From: Roseibium sp. Sym1
GTDB lineage: Bacteria; Pseudomonadota; Alphaproteobacteria; Rhizobiales; Stappiaceae
DNA length: 64,000 nucleotides
Assembly (NCBI RefSeq): GCF_027359675.1
Contig: NZ_CP114786.1
Coordinates: forward strand, 1,616,501 to 1,680,500
Direction of reading: 5' to 3'
Position numbers and translations under genes: made by a program. This document shows positions 37,452 to 46,870 of this stretch, in pieces (within the stretch, counting starts at the first letter, position 1; each line of letters begins with the position of its first letter). Under the pieces are notes generated by a model, which had not been told where the DNA came from, did no database searches, and saw nothing but the letters and a program-made list of their open reading frames with translations.

Positions 37452-37969
37452 ACGCCGCCGGCCCTGGCGACCGACAGGGCATTGGCAATGGCGCCGGCGA
37501 AGCTGGTGCGATCGTCAGGATTGAGGAAATTGCCGAGATCGACCGTCTCGCCCCGGCTGGTCAGGGTGATGCCGACGACGCCTTCATCATCGAGCCGGTC
37601 CACCTTCAGCCGGACCCAGAAGGGATTGAACCTGTATTCCTGGTAGCGCTTGCCAGGCCCGACCTTGCGGATGGCTATCTCGGTTCGGGACACCGAAACT
37701 TCCTCGAATGTGCGCGCGGAGCGATAGTTCATGCGGAAAGCAAACCACAATATGGCAGCGTCGAGCCCGAAAAAACCGAAGACAGGCCAGGCGCCGATGC
37801 GCCAGAACAGGATACCGGAAACAAAGCAGACCAGGCCGAACATGCCCGTCAGGATCAGGAACCCGTTCGGCCCGAGCGAGCGGTAAGGCGTCAGCACCGC
37901 GGAAAAAAACGGCCCGTCGCGCGCCTCCAAATCTTCTTCCCGCTCGGGTTTCGGATTGTCCTTGCTCAT
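37448..37969 (-). CDS. DUF2244 domain membrane protein
   Basis: 173 residues. N-terminal PFFSAVLTPYRSLGPNGFLIL leads into two membrane helices (about 42-85); the soluble C-terminal part RVGPGKRYQEYRFNPFWVRL and GETVDLGNFLNPDDR is the conserved DUF2244 region. The function is unknown. It is divergent from nth by 22 bp, so the two promoters overlap. Confidence 0.9.
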   Translation of the reverse strand: MSKDNPKPEREEDLEARDGPFFSAVLTPYRSLGPNGFLILTGMFGLVCFVSGILFWRIGAWPVFGFFGLDAAILWFAFRMNYRSARTFEEVSVSRTEIAIRKVGPGKRYQEYRFNPFWVRLKVDRLDDEGVVGITLTSRGETVDLGNFLNPDDRTSFAGAIANALSVARAGGV

Positions 37970-37991
37970 GAGGAGTGATTATAGAGAGAAC

Positions 37992-38807
37992 ATGACGCAA
38001 GCAAAGAGCCCCGCTTCCCCCAGATCGCCCAAGCGAACCGCTGCCAAGGCAAAGCCTCGGAAGAAAACCCCCTCCGTCGACAATCCCGGAAAGGTTCTCA
38101 AGCGGTCCCGGTATACCAAGGCCGAAACCTACGCCATCTTCCAGCGTTTCCACGCGGACAACCCGGAACCCGAGGGCGAACTGGATTACGTCAACGCCTT
38201 CACCCTTCTGGTCGCGGTCGTCCTGTCGGCGCAGGCCACCGATGTCGGTGTCAACCGGGCGACAAAACACCTGTTCCAGATCGCGGACACGCCGGAAAAG
38301 ATGCTGGCGCTCGGTGAGGACAAGGTGCGTGAAGAGATCCGAACGATCGGTCTCTACAAGACCAAGGCCAAAAACGTCATTCTGCTGTCCGAACAACTGG
38401 TGCGCGATCACGGCGGCGAGGTTCCGGAAGACCGGGAAGCGCTCGAAAAACTCCCGGGGGTTGGCCGGAAGACGGCCAATGTCGTGCTGAACATCTATTT
38501 CGGCCATCCGACGATAGCCGTCGATACCCACCTGTTCCGGCTCGGAAACCGGATCGGCATCGCCCCGGGCAAGACGCCGCTGGATGTGGAAAAGGCCATG
38601 GAGAAGGCGGTTCCGGCGGAGTTTTCCCTTCATGCCCACCACTGGCTCATCCTGCACGGCCGGTATATCTGCAAGGCCCGCAAACCGGAATGCCGCCGCT
38701 GCGTGATCTATGACCTGTGCCGGAGCCCGGAAAAGGAACTGTTCGATTCCATTCCGGAGATCGCAGTGCGCACCAAGGCGCTGGTTGACAGGGAGACGGC
38801 GGCTTGA
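37992..38807 (+). CDS. nth: Endonuclease III
   Basis: 271 residues from ATG 37992, longer than the enteric enzyme because of a basic N-terminal extension of about 45 residues (KSPASPRSPKRTAAKAKPRK). Helix-hairpin-helix LPGVGRKTANVVLN with the catalytic Lys, and the catalytic Asp in TIAVDTHLFRLGNRI. The iron-sulfur ligands are CKARKPECRRCVIYDLC (C-x6-C-x2-C-x5-C). It removes oxidised pyrimidines. Its stop overlaps the TTG start of the next gene. Confidence 0.97.
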   Translation: MTQAKSPASPRSPKRTAAKAKPRKKTPSVDNPGKVLKRSRYTKAETYAIFQRFHADNPEPEGELDYVNAFTLLVAVVLSAQATDVGVNRATKHLFQIADTPEKMLALGEDKVREEIRTIGLYKTKAKNVILLSEQLVRDHGGEVPEDREALEKLPGVGRKTANVVLNIYFGHPTIAVDTHLFRLGNRIGIAPGKTPLDVEKAMEKAVPAEFSLHAHHWLILHGRYICKARKPECRRCVIYDLCRSPEKELFDSIPEIAVRTKALVDRETAA

Positions 38808-39352
38808 CCTTTCCGCTGGGTCCCTTTCCCGCCAGTGAACGCCTGCGTTTCCGGATACCGCGCACGAGTGATGCCCGCTTTTACCGGGACCTGATGACGG
38901 AGCCGGACTATATCCGTTTCATCGCGGATTACGGTATCGAAAGCACAGAGGACGCGGTCGCCTATATCAAGTCCAAATCCCTGGCGCGGTTTGCCGCGCA
39001 AGGGGTCGGACTCTGGCTGGTCGAACTGAAGGAAAACCGGGAGCCGATCGGTGTCTGCGGCCTTGTCGTGCGCAAGGAACTCAAATTCCCGGACCTCGGC
39101 TTTGCCTTTCTGTCCGGTTACCGCGGACAAGGTTATGGCCGCGAGGCGGGCCGGGCCGTGCTGGACTTTGCCACCAGGGAACTGAAACTGCGAACGCTCT
39201 GCGCGATTGCCCATCCGGACAACAAGCGGTCCGCTAACCTTCTGACAAAACTGGGATTTGAGGCGAAAGGTCAACGCCATTTGGCCGAGATCGGCTCAAC
39301 AGCGGACTATTTTGTCTGGAAACTGCGTTATGTCGAGGCCGGGCTCGGCTGA
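38804..39352 (+). CDS. GNAT family N-acetyltransferase
   Basis: 182 residues starting at TTG 38804, which overlaps the nth stop (TTGA); GGGAG sits about 9 bases upstream. The RimJ/RimL-like fold has LRFRIPRTSDARFYRDLM at the start, GVCGLVVRKELKFPDLGFAFL, then acetyl-CoA loop YRGQGYGREAGRAVLDFA and AHPDNKRSANLLTKLGFEAKG. It is co-expressed with nth. The acceptor substrate is unknown. Confidence 0.9.
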   Translation: MTFPLGPFPASERLRFRIPRTSDARFYRDLMTEPDYIRFIADYGIESTEDAVAYIKSKSLARFAAQGVGLWLVELKENREPIGVCGLVVRKELKFPDLGFAFLSGYRGQGYGREAGRAVLDFATRELKLRTLCAIAHPDNKRSANLLTKLGFEAKGQRHLAEIGSTADYFVWKLRYVEAGLG

Positions 39353-39376
39353 GCCGCAGGACCAGCGGTAGCAGGA

Positions 39377-39841
39377 TCACCGGTTCTGGCGTTTTTCGCG
39401 GACCCGCACGACCACTTCCACGCGAACCACTTCCATGCCGTCCGGCACTTCCGGCAGACTGCCGATACCCACGCCTTCGCCCGGAATGTCGATCACCCTG
39501 TTTTCACCTTCGATAAAGAAATGGTGGTGATCGGATGTATTGGTGTCGAAATAGGTCTTGTTGCCGTCAATGGCGACTTCGCGCAGCAGGCCGACCTCGG
39601 TGAACTGGTGCAGCGTGTTGTAGACGGTCGCCAGGGAAACCGGCACATCGGCGTCGACGGCTTCTTCGTGCAAGAGCTCCGCGGAGATATGACGGTCGCC
39701 CTTTGAATAGAGCAGTTCCGCCAGGGATACACGTTGGCGCGTCGGCCGCAGACCTGCCGTCCGCAGCATGTCGGTCACATCCTTGCCGGCACTTTCATTT
39801 GCCATGTGTATCGTCATTCCGGTCCGATCCAGGTCATTCAT
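39377..39841 (-). CDS. irr: Iron response regulator Irr (Fur superfamily)
   Basis: 154 residues. DNA-binding helix region LRTAGLRPTRQRVSLAELLY and VPVSLATVYNTLHQF; the metal/heme-binding HHHFF follows SDHHH. The N-terminal Cys-Pro heme regulatory motif of Bradyrhizobium Irr is absent, as in many other Hyphomicrobiales. It represses or activates iron and heme genes under iron limitation. Divergence from fabA is the conserved setting in this order. Confidence 0.93.
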   Translation of the reverse strand: MNDLDRTGMTIHMANESAGKDVTDMLRTAGLRPTRQRVSLAELLYSKGDRHISAELLHEEAVDADVPVSLATVYNTLHQFTEVGLLREVAIDGNKTYFDTNTSDHHHFFIEGENRVIDIPGEGVGIGSLPEVPDGMEVVRVEVVVRVREKRQNR

Positions 39842-40173
39842 CGCGGTCTGTCAGTCATTGCGGTCTCACGGGGCCTTCCGGACGGTCCGCAAGCGTGCTC
39901 CCGACCGATGTTTCCATGAGCCTACGCCTATATCTGCCATTTCTTGTACCCAAGATGCAAGTTTTTATGGACAGCGGTATCCTGCCGAAAGACGGCAGCT
40001 GGTCCGGCAATACGTGCCAATCCCCGCAAAAGACCTTAAAAACCCAGCAACATCACTCAAGTGACATCTTTCAGTCATGGTTCCCCTGTGTTAGGAAGGC
40101 GCCTCAAACGAACCGAAAACAAACCAATCCGGCCCTTGTTTGACGCGGGCGGAACACAAACAACGGATTCTGA
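39842..40173. promoter_or_regulatory. Divergent control region between irr and fabA
   Basis: 332 bp without a convincing gene. It must carry both promoters. The middle part is AT-richer (cctatatctgccatttcttg). No palindrome of the Irr iron-control type was recognised, nor a clear sigma-70 pair for fabA. Confidence 0.5.
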
Positions 40174-40680
40174 ATGACCGAGCGCCGCTCCAGCTACGAC
40201 TATGAAGACCTCCTCGCCTGCGGCCGCGGCGAGCTGTTTGGCCCGGGCAACGCCCAATTGCCGCTTCCTCCGATGCTGATGTTTGATCGGATCACGGACA
40301 TTTCGGAAACCGGCGGCGAATTCGACAAGGGATATGCCCGTGCCGAGTTCGACATCAAGCCGGATCTCTGGTTCTTCCCGTGCCACTTCCAGGGCAATCC
40401 TGTGATGCCGGGCTGTCTCGGACTGGATGCCCTTTGGCAGCTGACCGGCTTTTTCCTTGGCTGGCTGGGCCTGGAAGGCAAGGGCATGGCCCTTTCGACA
40501 GGCGAAATCAAGTTCAAGGGCATGGTCACGCCGGACGTGAAACTGGTTGAGTACGGTGTCGACTTCAAGCGCATCATGAAGGGCCGCCTGGTGCTCGGCA
40601 TCGCCGACGGCTGGCTCAAGGCGGACGGCGAACAGATCTACAAGGCAACGGACCTGCGCGTGGGGCTGGCGAAATCCTGA
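40174..40680 (+). CDS. fabA: 3-hydroxydecanoyl-ACP dehydratase/isomerase FabA
   Basis: 168 residues. The hotdog fold has [14 protein letters not shown] near the start and the active-site His in [24 protein letters not shown], with GNPVMPG diagnostic for FabA against FabZ. It introduces the double bond for unsaturated fatty acids and is always paired with FabB, the next gene. Confidence 0.97.
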   Translation: MTERRSSYDYEDLLACGRGELFGPGNAQLPLPPMLMFDRITDISETGGEFDKGYARAEFDIKPDLWFFPCHFQGNPVMPGCLGLDALWQLTGFFLGWLGLEGKGMALSTGEIKFKGMVTPDVKLVEYGVDFKRIMKGRLVLGIADGWLKADGEQIYKATDLRVGLAKS

Positions 40681-40708
40681 CGCCCTCGAGCCACAATCAA
40701 CTGTTTTG

Positions 40709-40741
40709 CCGGCGCTTCTTTCTGACTGGAAGCGCCGGTTT
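40709..40741 (+). terminator. Hairpin between fabA and fabB
   Basis: Perfect 9-bp stem ccggcgctt (40709-40717) / aagcgccgg (40730-40738) with a 12-base loop and only three T after it. It probably attenuates rather than ends transcription, since fabB-fabI follow on the same strand. Confidence 0.65.
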
Positions 40742-40816
40742 GCATATTATCTACCTGCCGGCAGGCCACTGACCCCTGAACGCCACGCCGCGCTGAAAAG
40801 GACATAGGAGACCGCA

Positions 40817-42040
40817 ATGAGACGCGTTGTCGTCACCGGTTTGGGAATCGTATCTTCCATCGGATCAAATGCAGAAGAAGTGTTGGCCAGCCTGCGCGAA
40901 GGCAAGTCCGGTATCAGCTTTGCACCGGACTACGCCGAACACGGCTTTCGCAGCCAGGTTCACGGCATGCCGAATATCGACATTCCCTCGCTGATCGACA
41001 AACGCCAGCTGCGTTTCATGGGTGACGGCGCCGCCTATAACTACATCTCCATGCAGCAGGCCATCGCCGACAGCGGTCTGGAAGAGAGCGACGTTTCCAA
41101 CACCCGCACCGGCCTGATCATGGGATCCGGCGGTCCGTCCACAAAGAACCTGTTCCAGGCGCACCAGATCGTCCTGGAAAAGGGCTCGCCCAAACGCATG
41201 GGCCCGTTCATGGTGACCCGCGGCATGAGCTCGACCAACTCGGCCTGTCTGGCGACACCGTTCAAGATCAAGGGCATCAACTATTCCATCACCTCGGCCT
41301 GCTCCACCTCAGCGCATTGCATCGGTGCGGCCACGGAGCAGATCCAGTTCGGCAAACAGGACGTGATGTTCGCCGGCGGCGGCGAGGAACTCGACTGGAC
41401 CCTGTCCTGCCTGTTCGACGCGATGGGTGCCATGTCCTCCAAATACAACGACACGCCGCAGACCGCGGCCCGCGCCTATGACGCCACCCGCGACGGTTTC
41501 GTCATCGCCGGCGGCGGCGGGGTCGTGGTGCTGGAAGAACTGGAACATGCCAAGGCGCGCGGCGCCAAGATCTACGCCGAAGTGACCGGATATGCGGCCA
41601 ATTCCGACGGCTACGACATGGTGGCACCTTCCGGCGAGGGCGGCGAACGCTGCATGCGCCTGGCCATCGAGACCCTGGGTGACCGCAAGGTCGACTATAT
41701 CAACTCTCACGGGACCTCGACGCCGGTCGGCGACATCGGCGAGATCGAGGCAATCCGGCGGGTGTTCGGAGAGGCTCAGCCACCGGTGTCTTCCACCAAA
41801 TCGCTGACGGGCCACAGCCTCGGCGCCACCGGTGTCCAGGAGGCGATCTATTGCCTGCTCATGCTGCAGAACGATTTCATCACGGCCTCCGCCAACATCA
41901 CCGAGCTCGATCCGGCCCTGAAGCCGGGTGAAATCGCAATGGAACGCGTTGACAACGCCGGCCTCGACACGGTGCTCTCCAACAGCTTCGGCTTCGGTGG
42001 CACCAATGCCTCGCTCGCACTGTCGCGTTACCACGGCTGA
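40817..42040 (+). CDS. fabB: 3-oxoacyl-ACP synthase I FabB
   Basis: 407 residues. AGGAG precedes the start. The nucleophile Cys is in [14 protein letters not shown]; the two His are in [11 protein letters not shown] and [12 protein letters not shown]; the C-terminal [11 protein letters not shown] loop is intact. It elongates the cis-3-decenoyl product of FabA, committing it to unsaturated fatty acids. Confidence 0.97.
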   Translation: MRRVVVTGLGIVSSIGSNAEEVLASLREGKSGISFAPDYAEHGFRSQVHGMPNIDIPSLIDKRQLRFMGDGAAYNYISMQQAIADSGLEESDVSNTRTGLIMGSGGPSTKNLFQAHQIVLEKGSPKRMGPFMVTRGMSSTNSACLATPFKIKGINYSITSACSTSAHCIGAATEQIQFGKQDVMFAGGGEELDWTLSCLFDAMGAMSSKYNDTPQTAARAYDATRDGFVIAGGGGVVVLEELEHAKARGAKIYAEVTGYAANSDGYDMVAPSGEGGERCMRLAIETLGDRKVDYINSHGTSTPVGDIGEIEAIRRVFGEAQPPVSSTKSLTGHSLGATGVQEAIYCLLMLQNDFITASANITELDPALKPGEIAMERVDNAGLDTVLSNSFGFGGTNASLALSRYHG

Positions 42041-42050
42041 GGAGTTTTGA

Positions 42051-42866
42051 ATGTCTGAATTGATGAAGGGCAAACGCGGCCTGGTCATGGGCGTTGCCAA
42101 TGACCATTCGATCGCCTGGGGCATTGCCAAGACACTCGCCAACCACGGCGCGGAGCTTGCTTTCACCTATCAGGGCGAGGCTTTCGGCCGCCGTACCAAG
42201 CCGCTTGCCGAATCCGTCGGCTCGAACATCCTGCTGCCCTGCGATGTCGAGGACATCGCATCGGTGGATTCCGTGTTCGACACGCTGAAGGCCGAATGGG
42301 GCAGCATCGATTTCCTGGTGCATGCCATCGCCTTTTCCGACAAGTCGGAGCTGCGCGGCAAATATGCCGACACCACGCGCGAGAATTTCTCCCGTACCAT
42401 GATGATTTCGTGCTTTTCCTTCACCGAAATCGCCAAGCGGGCCGCGGCGATCATGCCGAATGGCGGGTCGCTGGTCACGCTGACCTATGGCGGCTCCACC
42501 AAGGTGATGCCGAACTACAACGTCATGGGCGTTGCCAAGGCGGCGCTGGAATCGTCGGTCCGCTACCTGGCGGTGGATTATGGCGAGCAGAACATCCGGG
42601 TGAACGCGATCTCGGCGGGCCCGGTGCGCACCCTGGCGGGCTCCGGCGTTTCCGACGCCCGGCTGATGTTCAACTTCCAGAAACGCAACTCGCCGCTGTG
42701 CCGGACCGTGTCCCTGGACGAGATCGGCGGCACCGGCCTGTACCTGCTGTCGGATCTCTCCGGTGGCGTGACCGGTGAAGTCCACTTTGTCGACAGCGGC
42801 TACAACATCATGTCGATGCCGCGCCTGAACGAATTGAAGGTTCAGGAAGAGGTCAAGGCGGACTGA
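42051..42866 (+). CDS. fabI: Enoyl-ACP reductase FabI
   Basis: 271 residues, with GAGGAG upstream, 10 bp after fabB. It begins LMKGKRGLVMGVANDHSIAW, the FabI cofactor motif. The catalytic Tyr/Lys pair lies in LTYGGSTKVMPNYNVMGVAKAAL. It is the NADH-dependent, triclosan-sensitive type by motif. It completes the fabA-fabB-fabI operon. Confidence 0.97.
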   Translation: MSELMKGKRGLVMGVANDHSIAWGIAKTLANHGAELAFTYQGEAFGRRTKPLAESVGSNILLPCDVEDIASVDSVFDTLKAEWGSIDFLVHAIAFSDKSELRGKYADTTRENFSRTMMISCFSFTEIAKRAAAIMPNGGSLVTLTYGGSTKVMPNYNVMGVAKAALESSVRYLAVDYGEQNIRVNAISAGPVRTLAGSGVSDARLMFNFQKRNSPLCRTVSLDEIGGTGLYLLSDLSGGVTGEVHFVDSGYNIMSMPRLNELKVQEEVKAD

Positions 42867-42894
42867 TTTCGCGGATCAACCGACAAACGAACAA

Positions 42895-42918
42895 GGCGGC
42901 CGGTTGGCCGCCTTTTTT
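42895..42918 (+). terminator. Rho-independent terminator after fabI
   Basis: Stem ggcggcc (42895-42901) / ggccgcc (42906-42912), loop ggtt, then six T. It lies 29 bases past the fabI stop. Confidence 0.92.
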
Positions 42919-42937
42919 GGTTCGACTTCGTCCGTCG

Positions 42938-43477
42938 TCAGTCGTCGACGACTTCGTCGGGATAGACGCCGAAAAGCCGCGTCTGGTCGAGCCAGCCGTC
43001 GTAATTCTCGCCATTGACCCGGCACCAGCCGCCGGCACATTCATCGACCGAAGTCAGAACGAAGGGTTCGAGTTCGGCAACGATGTCCGCGTCCGAGCGC
43101 GACCGCGCCCTGAGCGGTGTGCGGTCGTTCTTTTCCCAAGGGGTCACCAGCGCCGTGCGCCGTCCGGACAGCAGCGAATGGAAGACCCAACCCTGCTTGC
43201 CTTCCCAGTCGCGAATCTGGCGCCAGTTCTCGAATTCCTGGATGATTTCCACCGGCAGGCCGGACTGGACGAAGGTCCAGGCAATCTTGTGCTCCCGAGA
43301 CGGGCCGACACGGACATTGACCCGGTCCGACTTCAGGCTGACGAATCTCGGCAAGGGCAAATCGGTCGCCCTGGTCCCGCTGCCTTGGGCCAGCGCGGAG
43401 GTTGCTCCACCACTCAGCCCGAGAACAAGTGCCATCGCACAGAGGAAGAGCCGGGATGCTGAGTACGTAAAAGCCAT
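42938..43477 (-). CDS. Periplasmic bacterial SH3-domain protein
   Basis: 179 residues. Signal peptide of about 30 residues ending ATSALAQG. Two SH3-like repeats follow: LKSDRVNVRVGPSREHKIAW to WRQIRDWEGKQGWVFHSLLSG, and TPLRARSRSDADIVAELEPF to CRVNGENYDGWLDQTRLFGV. Such proteins often bind cell-wall material; the exact role is unknown. Conserved next to the hydroxyacid dehydrogenase gene in relatives. Confidence 0.9.
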   Translation of the reverse strand: MAFTYSASRLFLCAMALVLGLSGGATSALAQGSGTRATDLPLPRFVSLKSDRVNVRVGPSREHKIAWTFVQSGLPVEIIQEFENWRQIRDWEGKQGWVFHSLLSGRRTALVTPWEKNDRTPLRARSRSDADIVAELEPFVLTSVDECAGGWCRVNGENYDGWLDQTRLFGVYPDEVVDD

Positions 43478-43722
43478 TATGTCCGGTAGTCCAATTGTTA
43501 TTGATCGCTTTTGTGAGCAAACCTGTACCGAAAATTTTGCGCGAAAACCAGCTTGCCGATCCCGTCAGCCCGGTAATCCGTGACGAATGAAACCGATCCC
43601 TTGTTTCTGCCGGACCATCTGGTAAGGAAAGGGTGTGGTCTCTTCCGCTCGCGTCACGCGCAGCGACAAGGTGGTACCGTTGAGGTTAACAAGTCCTCAA
43701 CGCAGCGCGAAAGGCAAATGGT

Positions 43723-44709
43723 ATGGCGAAAAAGAAGCCTGTCGTTGTAGTCACCCGGAAGCTTCCGGAGGTGGTCGAAACGCGAATGCGCGAACTTTTC
43801 GAAACACGACTCAACGAAAATGACAGGCCTTACAGCCAGGCCGAGCTTGTGGAAGCGGTCCGGACAGCCGATGTGCTGGTGCCGACAGTGACCGACAGGA
43901 TCGATTCCTCCGTGTTGTCCCAGGCAGGTGAAAATCTGAAACTGATCGCCAATTTCGGCAATGGCGTCGACAATATCGACGTGGTCAGCGCCAACAATCG
44001 CGGCATCAACGTCACCAATACGCCCGGTGTCCTGACCGAGGATACCGCCGACATGACCATGGCCCTGATGCTGGCCGTGCCGCGACGCCTTGCCACAGGC
44101 ATCAAGGCAATCGAAAGCGGCGACTGGGCCGGCTGGTCGCCGACCTGGATGCTCGGTCACAGAATCTGGGGCAAACGGCTGGGCATCATCGGCATGGGCC
44201 GCATCGGCCAGGCCGTTGCCCGCCGCGGCAAGGCCTTCGGCATGTCGATCCATTACCACAACCGCCGCCGCGTGGCCGAGGCCGTCGAGGAAGAACTGGA
44301 AGCGACCTACTGGGAAAGCCTCGACCAGATGCTGGCGCGCATGGACGTGGTGTCGATTCACTGCCCGCACACACCGGGCACCTTCCATCTTCTGTCCGCC
44401 CGGCGCCTGAAGCTCCTGAAAAAGGACGCCTATGTGGTCAACACCGCACGTGGCGAGGTGATCGACGAAAACGCCCTGATCCGCATGCTGGAGGCCGGTG
44501 AGCTTGCCGGGGCAGGCCTCGACGTGTTCGAACACGAGCCGGCCGTCAATCCCAAGCTGGTCAAGCTGGAGAATGTCGTGCTGCTGCCGCATATGGGCTC
44601 GGCAACCATCGAGGGCCGTATCGAAATGGGCGAAAAGGTCATCATCAACATCAAGACCTTCATGGACGGTCATCGCCCGCCGGACCGGGTCCTGCCGTCG
44701 ATGCTCTGA
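43723..44709 (+). CDS. 2-hydroxyacid dehydrogenase (glyoxylate/hydroxypyruvate reductase type)
   Basis: 328 residues. NAD(P)-binding motif LGIIGMGRIGQAVARRG with NRRRVAEAVE after the second strand, suggesting NADPH. Catalytic Arg in VVNTARGEVIDENAL, Glu in VFEHEPAVNP and His in LLPHMGSATIEGR. It reduces glyoxylate or hydroxypyruvate, or acts as glycerate dehydrogenase. The next gene, 21 bp on, is likely co-transcribed. Confidence 0.92.
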   Translation: MAKKKPVVVVTRKLPEVVETRMRELFETRLNENDRPYSQAELVEAVRTADVLVPTVTDRIDSSVLSQAGENLKLIANFGNGVDNIDVVSANNRGINVTNTPGVLTEDTADMTMALMLAVPRRLATGIKAIESGDWAGWSPTWMLGHRIWGKRLGIIGMGRIGQAVARRGKAFGMSIHYHNRRRVAEAVEEELEATYWESLDQMLARMDVVSIHCPHTPGTFHLLSARRLKLLKKDAYVVNTARGEVIDENALIRMLEAGELAGAGLDVFEHEPAVNPKLVKLENVVLLPHMGSATIEGRIEMGEKVIINIKTFMDGHRPPDRVLPSML

Positions 44710-44730
44710 ACGTCCGGCCAGGTTTCCGGC

Positions 44731-45615
44731 ATGTCCGATTTGGCGACCGGATCCGCATTCCGGGTCCCGGAGACCTTGCTCTGGTTGAATGAGACGGAAC
44801 GCGGGCACGCATGGCTCGCCGGTTTGCCTCACCTTTTGGAAAGCAGCCGCGACCGTTTCAGACTTGACTGGATAGGCGACGCCTTTTCAGGCGGCAATGT
44901 TTCCTACGTTGTGCCGGCCCGGCGCAACGGTGAAGAAGCCGTTCTGAAGCTGCAATATCCTGACCGCGAATGCCGCTTCGAGGCGGACGCCTTGAGACTC
45001 TGGAACGGACATGGCGCGATCCGGTTGCTGGAACATGCGCCGGATCTCAATGCGCTGCTCCTGGAACGCTGCACGCCGGGTGCTTTTCTCGCCGATGATC
45101 CGCTTGCGGATCATCTTGGTGTCGTGTCGGATCTGCTGCACCAGCTGCTTGTCCCCGCCGGCGCACCTTTCACAGGGCTCGAAGACGAGGCCAGACGCTG
45201 GCTGACCGCTCTGGAAACGAACTGGCTGAAAGCGGGAAAACCCTGTGAACAGAGGCTGGTGGACGCTGCGGTCACCGCGCTGTCCGATTTGTGTGCCGCT
45301 GAAACCGACCGGGTGCTGCTGCACCAGGACCTGCACGGACACAATATTCTTTCCGCTGAACGCGCGGACTGGCTTGCGATCGACCCGAAACCGCTCGCGG
45401 GGGATCCGGCCTTTGCTCTCAGCCCGATCATACGCAGCCCCGAGTTCGGTCATTCCAGGCAAGCTGCCTTGTACCGGCTCGACAGGCTGTCCGTGGAGCT
45501 CTCGCTGGACCGCGAGCGGGCCCGCCTCTGGACCATCGGACAAACAATGACCTGGGCATTCGAAGGGGGCGGCTCAAAACGGCATTTCGAGACGGTGCGG
45601 TGGTTGCTAGGATAG
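44731..45615 (+). CDS. Aminoglycoside/hydroxyurea phosphotransferase family protein
   Basis: 294 residues with the kinase-like fold of APH(6)/hydroxyurea phosphotransferases. The N-lobe has SYVVPARRNGEEAVLKLQYP with the ATP-binding Lys; catalytic loop VLLHQDLHGHNIL with the Asp; metal loop LAIDPKPLAGDPAF. Streptomycin 6-kinases belong to this family, but most chromosomal members have no proven resistance role; a metabolic substrate is as likely. It follows the hydroxyacid dehydrogenase closely. Confidence 0.88.
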   Translation: MSDLATGSAFRVPETLLWLNETERGHAWLAGLPHLLESSRDRFRLDWIGDAFSGGNVSYVVPARRNGEEAVLKLQYPDRECRFEADALRLWNGHGAIRLLEHAPDLNALLLERCTPGAFLADDPLADHLGVVSDLLHQLLVPAGAPFTGLEDEARRWLTALETNWLKAGKPCEQRLVDAAVTALSDLCAAETDRVLLHQDLHGHNILSAERADWLAIDPKPLAGDPAFALSPIIRSPEFGHSRQAALYRLDRLSVELSLDRERARLWTIGQTMTWAFEGGGSKRHFETVRWLLG

Positions 45616-45651
45616 GTGATCCGGAACGGTCGCGTTATGCAGGCACGCGGC

Positions 45652-46365
45652 CTACCCGCCATATTTTCCCCAAAGCGCATCTTCGCCCATGCGCTCGATG
45701 AAGGCCTTGTGCGCTTCCAGTTCGCTATCCAGAAGCGGTCGTTTCAAGGGTGCCGGCCGCGGGCGGGCGTTGAAGGTGCCGAGTTCGCCGGGCTCAAAGG
45801 ACATGCTGCCGGCGTCCGACTGCTCTTCTTCCGTCACCAGGCCAAGCGCGGTCTGACGGCCGCCGATCAGCTCCAGATAGACCTCGGCCAGGATTTCCGC
45901 GTCGAGCAAGGCGCCGTGCTTGACGCGTTTGGAGTTGTCGATGCCGTAGCGCGAGCAAAGTGCGTCGAGGGAATTCGGCCCGGTCGGATGCTTGCGGCGG
46001 GCAAGGTCCAGGGTGTCGAGCACCTGGGTGTTCGGGATGATCCGCCGGCCGGCGCGCTCCAGTTCGACATTGATGAAGCCCATGTCGAAGGCCGCATTGT
46101 GGATCACCAGCGTGGCATCGCCGACAAATTCCAGAAACTCGTCGGCGACATGTTCGAACAGGGGCTTGTCCGACAGGAATTCCGCCGACAGGCCATGCAC
46201 CCGGAAAGCTTCTTCCGGCATGTCCCGCTGCGGGTTGATATAGACGTGGTACGAGTTGCCCGTCGGAATGTGGTTGAAAAGCTCAACCCCGCCGATTTCC
46301 ACCAGCCGGTCGCCGCCGCGCGGATTCAGACCCGTCGTTTCCGTATCGAAGGAGATTTCACGCAT
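45652..46365 (-). CDS. dnaQ: DNA polymerase III epsilon subunit
   Basis: 237 residues. Exonuclease motifs: ExoI FDTETTGLNP, ExoII IHNAAFDMGFIN and ExoIII HGALLDAEILAEVYLEL, all with their acidic residues. The short C-terminal tail binds the polymerase subunit in the family. It proofreads DNA synthesis. It runs in the same direction as coaE and aroE, but a small plus-strand gene lies between. Confidence 0.97.
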   Translation of the reverse strand: MREISFDTETTGLNPRGGDRLVEIGGVELFNHIPTGNSYHVYINPQRDMPEEAFRVHGLSAEFLSDKPLFEHVADEFLEFVGDATLVIHNAAFDMGFINVELERAGRRIIPNTQVLDTLDLARRKHPTGPNSLDALCSRYGIDNSKRVKHGALLDAEILAEVYLELIGGRQTALGLVTEEEQSDAGSMSFEPGELGTFNARPRPAPLKRPLLDSELEAHKAFIERMGEDALWGKYGG

Positions 46366-46471
46366 GTTCCTGGCCCTTGTCTCTTCGATTCACTGTGCAG
46401 GTTGACCGGTTGGAGGCAAGACCGCATGCTGGTTTTCCCCGGAGTTCAGCCGGTTTCAGACGGAGGCGGTC

Positions 46472-46825
46472 ATGAATATTGGATTATGTCTCGCGTGCAG
46501 CGCTTTGATTGCCTCGCTGGCGGCTTCCGCCAATGCCGCAGGCCCGGAGCGCCACCAGGGAACCTGTTCCCTGCTTGCCGGCAACAGCCTCACGGTCGAA
46601 GACTGCACCATCGAAGTTTCCGCAAACGCATTTTCGGCAATTTACCTGCTGACATGGCAGAGCGGAGACACAACCGAGATCAAACTCAGCAATTACGGCA
46701 ACTCCGTGAACGGGGAGCCGGCGGTGGAAATTCCCGCTCCGGCCGATATCGAAGCCGGATCGGAGTGCTTCGAAACGCGGAACACGAAAGATATCTATTG
46801 TTCGAAAATTCCGGGACTTGATTGA
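46472..46825 (+). CDS. Small secreted protein, unknown function
   Basis: 117 residues. GGAGG (cagacggaggcggtc) precedes the ATG. Signal peptide MNIGLCLACSALIASLAASA, cleaved near NAAG. The mature part has four cysteines (two near the start, GTCSLL and EDCTIE, and two near the end, SECFE and IYCSK), fitting two disulfides in an oxidising compartment. No family is recognised. It lies opposite to dnaQ and coaE. Confidence 0.75.
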   Translation: MNIGLCLACSALIASLAASANAAGPERHQGTCSLLAGNSLTVEDCTIEVSANAFSAIYLLTWQSGDTTEIKLSNYGNSVNGEPAVEIPAPADIEAGSECFETRNTKDIYCSKIPGLD

Positions 46826-46870
46826 GCTGGAGCGCTTTCCGGTCAATTGACGTCATTTGACCGAAGCGTG

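Noticed and set aside
39842..40173. Iron-control (Irr/RirA) box in front of irr or fabA
   Set aside because: No palindrome resembling TTTAGAA-N-TTCTAAA was found by eye.
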